From positions 55,905 to 119,904 of the forward strand of contig NZ_AUHB01000010.1 of assembly GCF_000422965.1 (NCBI RefSeq): DNA of 64,000 nucleotides, given 5' to 3'. Made by a program: the position numbers and the translations under genes. Positions within the stretch are counted from its first letter, which is position 1, and every line of letters starts with the position of its first letter. The DNA is from Pleomorphomonas oryzae DSM 16300 (GTDB taxonomy: Bacteria; Pseudomonadota; Alphaproteobacteria; Rhizobiales; Pleomorphomonadaceae). This document shows positions 8,137 through 15,298 of this stretch, one piece after another. The notes beneath the pieces were generated by a model. It saw only the letters and a list, made by a program, of their open reading frames with translations, did no database searches and was not told the origin of the DNA.

Positions 8137-10734
8137 ATGACCATCGAGCATCTTCAACCACCCATCAAGATTTCGGGCATCATGACCACACGCACTCTTT
8201 CCAAGCCGGACTTCACCAAGGCCTATGCCGGCGGCGTGCTGTCCGTCGCAGCGCTGAGCGACCGGGCCTTCCGGGTCCGCTTCGCACCCAGTGGGCATGA
8301 CGGGACGATGCCCGAAAGCCGGATCCTGGTGGACGATCTGCCGGCTGTCGCCGCGTCCGTCAGCGCGGGCAGTGGAACCACCCACCTCACGCTGCCGCAT
8401 CTCACCTGCGAAGTGACGGAGGCCACCGGTCGCCTGCGCTTCTTTGGATCGGACGGCACGCTGCTGCTCAGCGAGATCGAAGCAGGACGGCGGCTGGCGC
8501 CGGACAAGCTCGGCGGCGAAACGGTCCACGTCGCCAAGCAGGCCTTCGCCTGCCCGCCCGACGAGCACCTCTACGGCACCGGCTGCTTTCAGGATGGCGC
8601 GCTCGATCTGCGCGGCCTGCCGCGCCGGCTCACCCAGGTCAACACCCAGATCAGCCTGCCCTTCCTGTTGTCCAGCAAAGGCTACGGGCTGATCTGGCAC
8701 CATCGTGGCCAGAGCGAACTCAATCCGCCGCCACATCGCATCGCCCTTATGAAGCGCGCCGTCGGCAAGGCGCAGACCGCAACGGTCACCACCTCCTCGG
8801 GCGGCGCCGACGTCGAGCGACGCATGGCCGTCTTCGAGGGTGAGATCCAGATCACCACCGGCGGCCGGCAGGCCATGCTGCTCGACATCGGCAAAAAGAT
8901 GGGCACCCGCTACCGGGTCGAGATCGACGGCCAGACCCTTGCCGATCACGACAACTTCTGGCTCCCGCCGACCACCAGCTTCTTTGCCGACCTCACGCCC
9001 GGCCGCCATCTGGTGCGCGTCGAAGCCAACGAAACCGACGAACCGGTCCTGCACTACGGCCCGGTCACCGATCGCACGGTCTGGCGGTCGCCGGTCACCG
9101 ACGCCATCGACTATGTGGTGATCGCCGGCCCCAGCGCCGCCGAGGTGATGGGCGGCTACCGCGAGCTCCTCGGCGCGACGCCGATGCTGCCGGTCTGGGC
9201 CTTCGGCTATGTTCATTGCCGCGAACGCTTCCATTCCTCCACCGAGATCATCGACACGCTCGACGAGTTCCGCCGCCGCGAGCTGCCGCTCGATGTCATC
9301 GTGCAGGACTGGCAATACTGGGGCTCGCACGGCTGGAATGCCATGCGCTTCGACGAGGCGCACTACCCCGATCCCAAGCGGCTGGTCGACGAGGTGCACC
9401 GGCGCGATGCCCGCTTCATGCTGTCAGTGTGGGCGCGCATCGATCCGTCCTCGGAGCTCGGCCAGGAGTTTAGCCGTCGCAGCTATTTCATCGAGGGCAC
9501 CGACTGGGTCGACTTCTTCAACCCCGACGCTGCCGCCTTCTATGCCGCCGAGCAGGAAACCCGTCTCCGGCGCTTCGGCATCGACGCCTGGTGGCAGGAC
9601 GCCACGGAGCCGGAGAACGACGATCTCGCCGGCCGCATGACCGCCGCCGGACGCGGCGAGCATGTCCAACTCGCCTATCCTCTCCAGGTCACCCGCGCCG
9701 TATCCGATTCCTGGCAGGCCGCCCTGCCCGACACCCGCGCCTTGATCCTGACCCGCAGCGCCTTCCTGGGCCAGCAGCGCTATCCCGCCTTCACCTGGTC
9801 CGGCGATGTCGGCAACGACTGGGCGACGCTCGGCAACCAGATCGCCGCCGGCCTCAACATGGCGGCATCAGGCTATGCCTACTGGACGGTAGACGCCGGC
9901 GGCTTCTTCCGCCCCGGCCCCGGCCAATATGACGACGAAGCCTATCGCGAGCGGTTCCTCAGGTGGTTCCAGTTTGCCACCTTCCTGCCGATGCAGCGCG
10001 TCCACGGCTTCGAGACCGACACCGAGTTCTGGCGCTACGGCGACAAGGTGGAGGCCGTCTCAAGAGCCTATCTCGAACTGCGTTATCGCCTGCTGCCCTA
10101 TATTTACGCGACGGCCGCCGAGGTGGCGGAGGCCGGCCTTCCCATGATGCGGCCGCTGGTATTCGACTTTGCCAGCGATCCCTGCGCGCTCGACGAGGTC
10201 CACAGCTACATGTTCGGCGGGGCGCTGCATGTCGCCCCGGTGCTGGCGGCCGGCGTGGACAGCTGGCCGGTCTATCTGCCCGAAACCGAAGGCGGCTGGT
10301 TCGATATCTGGACCGGCGAACACCGGACCGGCGGCCGCATTCACAACGTCCCGAGCCCGCTCGACCGCATCCCGCTGCATGCGCGGGCCGGCAGCATCCT
10401 GCCGCTCGGCACTGTCAGGCAATCGACCGCCGGCATGGTGCAGGACAGGCTGGAGATCTACGTCTTCCCCGGCCGAGACGGCAGCTTCGAGCTCTACGAG
10501 GACGACGGCCTCAGCCTTGGCTACCAGCGCGGCGAATGCGCCCGCATCTCCTTCGCCTGGGACGACGCCAAGAGTACGCTCACGATCGGCAAGTGTCGGG
10601 GCGCCTACCCCGGCATGCCCGGCAAGCGCCATCTGACGATCCATCGCGTCGGCCCCGGCCTATCGCCGATGACGCCGGCGACCAGGCTCTCCGTCACCTA
10701 TAACGGCAGCGTCCTCTCGGTCATCTGCCGATGA
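8137..10734 (+). CDS. GH31 glycoside hydrolase with PA14-like insert
   Basis: An 865-residue glycosidase without a signal peptide, so probably cytoplasmic. The GH31 barrel carries WWQDATEPE, whose Asp (about residue 488) is the expected nucleophile. SGDVGNDW holds the probable acid/base Asp (about 557). A beta-rich block at about residues 221-330 (MLLDIGKKMGTRYRVEIDG... LTPGRHLVRVEA) looks like the PA14 insert known from xyloglucan-type alpha-xylosidases such as CjXyl31A. It probably cleaves the alpha-linked sugar imported by the adjacent transporter. Alpha-xylosidase is favoured over alpha-glucosidase, but the substrate is unproved. An internal ATG at 8182 is an alternative start. Confidence 0.88.
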   Translation: MTIEHLQPPIKISGIMTTRTLSKPDFTKAYAGGVLSVAALSDRAFRVRFAPSGHDGTMPESRILVDDLPAVAASVSAGSGTTHLTLPHLTCEVTEATGRLRFFGSDGTLLLSEIEAGRRLAPDKLGGETVHVAKQAFACPPDEHLYGTGCFQDGALDLRGLPRRLTQVNTQISLPFLLSSKGYGLIWHHRGQSELNPPPHRIALMKRAVGKAQTATVTTSSGGADVERRMAVFEGEIQITTGGRQAMLLDIGKKMGTRYRVEIDGQTLADHDNFWLPPTTSFFADLTPGRHLVRVEANETDEPVLHYGPVTDRTVWRSPVTDAIDYVVIAGPSAAEVMGGYRELLGATPMLPVWAFGYVHCRERFHSSTEIIDTLDEFRRRELPLDVIVQDWQYWGSHGWNAMRFDEAHYPDPKRLVDEVHRRDARFMLSVWARIDPSSELGQEFSRRSYFIEGTDWVDFFNPDAAAFYAAEQETRLRRFGIDAWWQDATEPENDDLAGRMTAAGRGEHVQLAYPLQVTRAVSDSWQAALPDTRALILTRSAFLGQQRYPAFTWSGDVGNDWATLGNQIAAGLNMAASGYAYWTVDAGGFFRPGPGQYDDEAYRERFLRWFQFATFLPMQRVHGFETDTEFWRYGDKVEAVSRAYLELRYRLLPYIYATAAEVAEAGLPMMRPLVFDFASDPCALDEVHSYMFGGALHVAPVLAAGVDSWPVYLPETEGGWFDIWTGEHRTGGRIHNVPSPLDRIPLHARAGSILPLGTVRQSTAGMVQDRLEIYVFPGRDGSFELYEDDGLSLGYQRGECARISFAWDDAKSTLTIGKCRGAYPGMPGKRHLTIHRVGPGLSPMTPATRLSVTYNGSVLSVICR

Positions 10735-10741
10735 ACCTGCC

Positions 10742-11530
10742 TCAACGCCCTTCCGGATGAACGCCCAGCCTTTCGGAAATCTCCTGGCACGCCCGCGTCA
10801 AAGCATCGATGTAGGCGGCGCGGTTGCGCAAACCGTCCTCCTTGGGGGCCACGAGACACAAGGTGGCAATGCAGGCGCCGTCGGCCTGATGGATGGGGGC
10901 GGCAAAGCAGTGGGTGTAGGTGTCCACCATGCTGTTGAAGGTGAAGTGGCCATCGAGAGCGGCCTGCCTGACCTCGGCGATGAACACGGCCGGATCGAGC
11001 GGCCGGCCGTTGGGCAGGATAAAGTCCTCCGGCGGGATCAGGTCGAGAATTTGCTGATCGCTGAGATGCGATACCAAGAGGCGGCCCGATGCGGTCCAGG
11101 GAATGGGCACCAGTTCGCCGATGCTCGAGGATATGCGGAACGGGCGGGCGCTCTCGCGCATCATCGCCACGGTGTATTTGTTGCCCTCGAGCAGGCACAT
11201 CTGCGCCGTCTCGCGCGTCTCCTCAGCGAGGTGCACCAGCGCTCGATCGCATTCGCGCATGAAGTCGAACTGTTCGGCATAGGCGGCGCCGAGAAAATAC
11301 AGTTTGCGCCCGAGAAACACCCGCCCGTCACCGCCCTGGTAATCCAGCATGCCGTGCCGAACCAAGAGATTGACCAGTTCGTAGACCGATGAGCGCGGCG
11401 CATCGATCTCCGAAGCGATCTCGTTGGGCCGCATCGGCTGGCGTTTGACGCGCAGGAATTCGAGAATATCGAAGGCGCGATCGAGTCCGCGCGCGCGTTT
11501 CATTGTCATGGCCTCGGCGGTATCGGCCAT
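10742..11530 (-). CDS. IclR-family transcriptional regulator
   Basis: A 262-residue IclR regulator. The winged helix at about residues 7-70 (RAFDILEFLRVKRQPMRPNEIASEIDAPRSSVYELVNLLV) is followed by the effector domain. The ATG at 11530 with AGGGA upstream is preferred to a GTG at 11557. It is the last gene of the leftward amino-acid ABC operon, after RidA, and converges on the GH31 gene with a 7-bp gap. It probably controls this operon, whose promoter region holds two inverted repeats. Confidence 0.9.
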   Translation of the reverse strand: MADTAEAMTMKRARGLDRAFDILEFLRVKRQPMRPNEIASEIDAPRSSVYELVNLLVRHGMLDYQGGDGRVFLGRKLYFLGAAYAEQFDFMRECDRALVHLAEETRETAQMCLLEGNKYTVAMMRESARPFRISSSIGELVPIPWTASGRLLVSHLSDQQILDLIPPEDFILPNGRPLDPAVFIAEVRQAALDGHFTFNSMVDTYTHCFAAPIHQADGACIATLCLVAPKEDGLRNRAAYIDALTRACQEISERLGVHPEGR

Positions 11531-11589
11531 CTCGTCCCTCAAATCGAAGCTGCCCACCTCCGGTGCGGGAGGTGGCGCAGTATCCCAGG

Positions 11590-11979
11590 TTATTTACGGT
11601 CGGCGCGATAGGCGACGCACTCAACCTCGACTTTGCAATCGACCATCATCGGCGATTGGACGCAAGCGCGGGCCGGCGGGTTGGCGCCGAAATACTCGGC
11701 GTAGACGCCGTTGAAGCTCCAGAAGTCGCGCGGGTCGTCCAGCCACACGCCGACACGCACAACGTCTTCAACGCCATAGCCGGCCTCCTTCAGGATGGCG
11801 ATCAGATTTTCGATGGCCTTGCGGCTTTCGGAGACGATGCCACCCTTGACGATTTCACCGTTCTCCATTGCCACCTGTCCGGAGACGTAGAGCCAGCCAT
11901 CGGCTTCGACAGCCCGGGCGAAAGGAAGGGGCTGTCCGCCCGCACCGGTGCTGCCGGTGCCGTAACGCTTGATGGTCAT
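11590..11979 (-). CDS. RidA-family deaminase
   Basis: A 129-residue protein of the RidA/YjgF/YER057c family, with VEADGWLYVSGQVA near the start and the C-terminal Arg in PPARACVQ that binds the carboxylate of 2-imino acids. RidA proteins hydrolyse reactive enamine/imine intermediates made by PLP enzymes or amino-acid oxidation. Its place behind an amino-acid ABC transporter suggests that the imported compound is an amine or amino acid. ATG at 11979 has GAAAGAGAG upstream and is preferred to the GTG at 11985. Confidence 0.92.
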   Translation of the reverse strand: MTIKRYGTGSTGAGGQPLPFARAVEADGWLYVSGQVAMENGEIVKGGIVSESRKAIENLIAILKEAGYGVEDVVRVGVWLDDPRDFWSFNGVYAEYFGANPPARACVQSPMMVDCKVEVECVAYRADRK

Positions 11980-11991
11980 GATCACTCTCTT

Positions 11992-12762
11992 TCAATTGAA
12001 ACTGGAGGTCTTGAGGAATTCCGCCAACCGCTCCGTTTTGGGCGCGACGAACATTTCCCTGGGGTTGCCCTCTTCGCCGATGACGCCCTTGTTCATGAAG
12101 ATGACCCGGGACGCCACCTCATAGGCGAAACGCATTTCATGGGTGACCAGCAACATGGTCATGCCTTCGGCGGCCAGATCCTTGATGACCTGCAGCACCT
12201 CGCCGACCAGTTCCGGGTCGAGCGCCGACGTCACCTCGTCGAACAGCATCAGGCGCGGATTCATGGCGATGGCCCTGGCGATCGCCACCCGCTGCTGCTG
12301 GCCGCCGGAAAGCTGACCGGGATAGTGGTTGGCCCGGTCGCCCAGGCCGACCCGGTCGAGCCATTTCAGGGCGATGGCATGCGCCTCGCCCTTCGGCAGC
12401 CGCTTCACCTTGACGAGGCCGAGCATGACGTTCTGGGCGGCGGTCATGTGCGGAAACAGGTTGAACTGCTGGAAGGCCATGCCGGTCAGCGCCCGCTGGC
12501 GGGCAATGTCCTTCTCGCTCTTGCGTCGGCGCGTCGAACCTTCGACGTGATAGCCGATCTCCTCACCATCAAGGCGGATCGTGCCGTCCTGAAAGTCTTC
12601 CAGCATGTTGATACAGCGCAGCAGGGTGGTCTTGCCCGAGCCGGACGAACCGATGATGGCGATCACCTCGCCCTCATGCACCGCGCAGTCGATGCCCTTC
12701 AGCACCTCCACCGCGCCGTAGGTCTTCCGCAATCCCGCGATTTCGAGGAGTGTCTTGGCCAT
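11992..12762 (-). CDS. Polar amino-acid ABC transporter ATPase
   Basis: A 256-residue ATPase of the PAAT/GlnQ type. Walker A reads GSSGSGKTT (about residues 37-45), the signature is LSGGQQQR (about 155-162), and Walker B ends in [12 protein letters not shown]. Note Val after DE in Walker B (DEVTSALD rather than DEPTSALD), a known variant in this family. It energises the two permeases encoded just upstream in the operon. Confidence 0.94.
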   Translation of the reverse strand: MAKTLLEIAGLRKTYGAVEVLKGIDCAVHEGEVIAIIGSSGSGKTTLLRCINMLEDFQDGTIRLDGEEIGYHVEGSTRRRKSEKDIARQRALTGMAFQQFNLFPHMTAAQNVMLGLVKVKRLPKGEAHAIALKWLDRVGLGDRANHYPGQLSGGQQQRVAIARAIAMNPRLMLFDEVTSALDPELVGEVLQVIKDLAAEGMTMLLVTHEMRFAYEVASRVIFMNKGVIGEEGNPREMFVAPKTERLAEFLKTSSFN

Positions 12763-12774
12763 GGATCGAAATCC

Positions 12775-13437
12775 TCAGGATGGAATGGCGGTCTTGCGCT
12801 CGACGTATTTGCCGAGGCGCTCGATGCCGTAGTTGACGAGGAAGTAGAGGGCTCCAGCGAAGAAATAGAACTGGAGGCTCATGAAGTTGCGCGAGATGAT
12901 CTCCTGGCTGCGCAGCAGCAGTTCGGCGACGCCGATCACCGACAGCAGCGTCGAGGCCTTGACCATTTCGGCGGCGGTGTTGACCCAGGCTGGCAGAAAC
13001 TGCCTCAGCGCCTGCGGCCACAGCACGTAGGCGAAGGTCTGGCCGAAGGTGAGACCGATCGCCTTGGCCGCCTCGGTCTGCCCTTTGGGAATGGCCTGCA
13101 ACCCGCCGCGCACGATTTCGCCGACATGCGAGGAGCAGAAGACGGCGAGCGCCAGAACGCCGGCCGAGAAGGGATCGAGGTTCACGCCCACCGCCGAGGA
13201 GACGTAATAGCTGGCCAGCACCAGGACCAGCACCGGCGTGCCGCGGATGATGTCGGTATAGGCGCGGACGACCCAGCGAAGCCAGCGGTTGCCATAGACC
13301 AGCGACAGGCCGACGACCACGCCGAGCACGGAGCCGGCAAAGATGGCCAGAAGCGAAATCGCCACGGTGATGCCGAGACCGTTCAGAATGACGTGGCGGG
13401 CGAGCCAGAGCTGGTCGAGGAAGGATGGAGCGATCAT
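12775..13437 (-). CDS. Polar amino-acid ABC permease
   Basis: A 220-residue HisM/GlnP-type permease with five membrane segments and the coupling-loop motif GLQAIPKGQTEAAKAIGLTFGQTF at about residues 117-140. ATG at 13437 has GAGGTGAGG upstream and starts 5 bases after the stop of the preceding permease gene, so the pair is translationally coupled. It forms a heterodimer with that permease. Confidence 0.93.
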   Translation of the reverse strand: MIAPSFLDQLWLARHVILNGLGITVAISLLAIFAGSVLGVVVGLSLVYGNRWLRWVVRAYTDIIRGTPVLVLVLASYYVSSAVGVNLDPFSAGVLALAVFCSSHVGEIVRGGLQAIPKGQTEAAKAIGLTFGQTFAYVLWPQALRQFLPAWVNTAAEMVKASTLLSVIGVAELLLRSQEIISRNFMSLQFYFFAGALYFLVNYGIERLGKYVERKTAIPS

Positions 13438-13441
13438 CGCC

Positions 13442-14104
13442 TCACCTCGGCACGGCAAGGCGCCGCTCGATCTGCCGCATCAGCGCGGCGATCAGGGCAC
13501 AGGTGATGACATAGAGCGCGGAGGCGACGATCCACGTTTCGATCACGCGGAAGCTCTCCACGTTGATCTTGCGCGCAGCGAAGGTCAACTCCGGCACGGC
13601 GATGGTGGCGGCCAGCGAGGTGTCCTTGAACAGCGAGATGATGGTCGACGACATCGACGGCAGCACGTTGCGCAGCATCAGCGGGACGATGATGGTCGAG
13701 CGGATCTGCATCGGCGTCAGGCCGATCGCCAGCCCCGCCTCGGTGAGCCCCTTGGGAATGGACAGGAGGCCCGCCCGGAAGACTTCGGCCAGATAGGCCC
13801 CCGAATAGAGCGCCAGCACAGCCACGAAGCTCTGCACCTTGTCGAGCCGGATGCCCAGCTGCGGCAGGGCGAAATAGGCGAACAGCACCAGCACCAGGAT
13901 CGGCAGGTTGCGGATCAGCGTCACATAGGCCGTGGCAGGCCAGGCGGTCGCGCGATAGCGGGACGTCAGGGCGAAGGCGACGGCAAGGCCGATCACCGCG
14001 CCGATCAGGATCGAGATGACGGCAAGGCCGAGGCTCAGCGCCAGGCCCGCCAGCAGTTGGTCGAAGTTGCGCCAGACCACGGCAAAATTCAGCGTATAGC
14101 CCAT
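13442..14104 (-). CDS. Polar amino-acid ABC permease
   Basis: A 220-residue partner permease, about as long as its neighbour but clearly diverged. The coupling loop reads GLLSIPKGLTEAGLAIGLTPMQI at about residues 116-138. It is separated from the binding-protein gene by a 60-bp gap containing a strong hairpin. Confidence 0.93.
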   Translation of the reverse strand: MGYTLNFAVVWRNFDQLLAGLALSLGLAVISILIGAVIGLAVAFALTSRYRATAWPATAYVTLIRNLPILVLVLFAYFALPQLGIRLDKVQSFVAVLALYSGAYLAEVFRAGLLSIPKGLTEAGLAIGLTPMQIRSTIIVPLMLRNVLPSMSSTIISLFKDTSLAATIAVPELTFAARKINVESFRVIETWIVASALYVITCALIAALMRQIERRLAVPR

Positions 14105-14127
14105 GGTGCCTCGCCGGTTGCAAGGGA

Positions 14128-14157
14128 AAGGAGCGGAAACGCGCGTCTCCGCTCCTT
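14128..14157 (-). promoter_or_regulatory. Hairpin between binding-protein and permease genes
   Basis: AAGGAGCGG (14128-14136) and CCGCTCCTT (14149-14157) form a perfect 9-bp stem with a 12-base loop, just after the binding-protein stop. Read leftwards there is no T-run, so it is likely an mRNA-end stabiliser or partial terminator. Confidence 0.6.
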
Positions 14158-14164
14158 ACAAAAG

Positions 14165-15007
14165 CTACTTGAATTCCACCGGGAAGCCGATCTGCGGCGG
14201 CGGCAGGTCCTTGCCGAACCAGGTCTTGAACGACTTGGCGTAGAAATCGAATTCGACGCCGGTCATCGCCTCGTGCAGGGCGGTGTTGACGAAATTCAGC
14301 CAGTCCTGATCGCCCCGTTTGACGGCGCAGGCATAGGTCTGCGGGTTCCAGCCGTAGCCGGCATCCACATAGCGGCCCGGATTCTGGGCCATGTACCAGG
14401 CGAGCGACGACTGGTCGGTGGCCACCGCGTCGGCGCGGCCCGATTCCAGCGCCTGATAGATGAGGTCGACGGAGTCATACTGATCGACCTTGGCCTCCGG
14501 CAGGGCGGCGTGCACCATCGACTCGGCGTAGACATTCTGCAGCACCGAGATGGTCACCGACGCGCCGGCCGCCTTCAGCGTCGCATAGTCGGTGTACTTG
14601 CCGCCGGCCTTCAGCATGAGACCCACGCCCTCGCGATAGTAGGGAATGGTGAAGGCCACCTGCTGGGCGCGCTCGCCGGTCACCGTCATGAACTGGCAGG
14701 TGATGTCCACCTTGTCGGTGGTGATGTTGGGAATGCGCGCATCCGAGGACTGGTTGACGAACTCGATCTTGTCGGGATCGCCGAACAGCGCCTTGGCGAT
14801 GATGTGGCCCATGTCGACGTCGAAGCCCTGCAGCTTGTCGTCGGCGCTCTTGAAATGCCACGGCGCATTGGTGCTGCCGGTGCCGAGCACGAGGTGGCCG
14901 CGCGCCAGAACGTCGTCGAGCTTGCTGGCTTCGGAATAGGCGGACGTTGACAACAGAAGGAAGACGGAAGCGGCGAGGACGCCACCGGTGTGGATGGACC
15001 TGTGCAT
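14165..15007 (-). CDS. Amino-acid ABC transporter substrate-binding protein
   Basis: A 280-residue family-3 solute-binding protein. A signal peptide covers about residues 1-27 (VLAASVFLLLSTSAYSEA). PWHFKSADDKLQGFDVDMGHIIAKALFG is the typical first ligand-binding segment of polar amino-acid receptors. The ATG at 15007 has GGGGAA upstream; earlier in-frame starts at 15019 and 15058 would only lengthen the leader. It is the first gene of the leftward operon. The amino acid is not identifiable from motifs. Confidence 0.92.
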   Translation of the reverse strand: MHRSIHTGGVLAASVFLLLSTSAYSEASKLDDVLARGHLVLGTGSTNAPWHFKSADDKLQGFDVDMGHIIAKALFGDPDKIEFVNQSSDARIPNITTDKVDITCQFMTVTGERAQQVAFTIPYYREGVGLMLKAGGKYTDYATLKAAGASVTISVLQNVYAESMVHAALPEAKVDQYDSVDLIYQALESGRADAVATDQSSLAWYMAQNPGRYVDAGYGWNPQTYACAVKRGDQDWLNFVNTALHEAMTGVEFDFYAKSFKTWFGKDLPPPQIGFPVEFK

Positions 15008-15039
15008 GTTGTTCCCCATTTTTGTTCCACCACCCGGCA

Positions 15040-15076
15040 TGTCCGGTATAGTGGACATTAGTCCGCTTTAACGGAC
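15040..15076. promoter_or_regulatory. Paired inverted repeats upstream of the amino-acid operon
   Basis: TGTCC-N8-GGACA (15040-15057) and GTCCG-CTTTAA-CGGAC (15061-15076) lie back to back, 33 bp upstream of the binding-protein start. The shared TCC/GGA half-sites suggest one dimeric regulator; the operon-encoded IclR protein is the obvious candidate. Confidence 0.6.
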
Positions 15077-15298
15077 ACGCCTATTGACGTACAGGGTGCG
15101 CATCTTGTCAAGAGCCCGCTAAGTTGAATCTGGAGACCGTAGGCACGCCCTTTCCGAGCACCTGGTCGCGGTCGACTGGCGTTCCCAGGATGGCTCCAGG
15201 TATCTGGCAGAAACAAAAAACATACCTGCGGGAGTCACGATAGCCACGCGCAACCTTTGGATGCTTTAGTCCTCGCCAAATATTCGAGGAGCGGCCAA

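Noticed and set aside
11503..13506. 667-codon frame opposite the amino-acid ABC operon
   Set aside because: It runs across three clear genes and their boundaries on the other strand and lacks motifs and a ribosome site.
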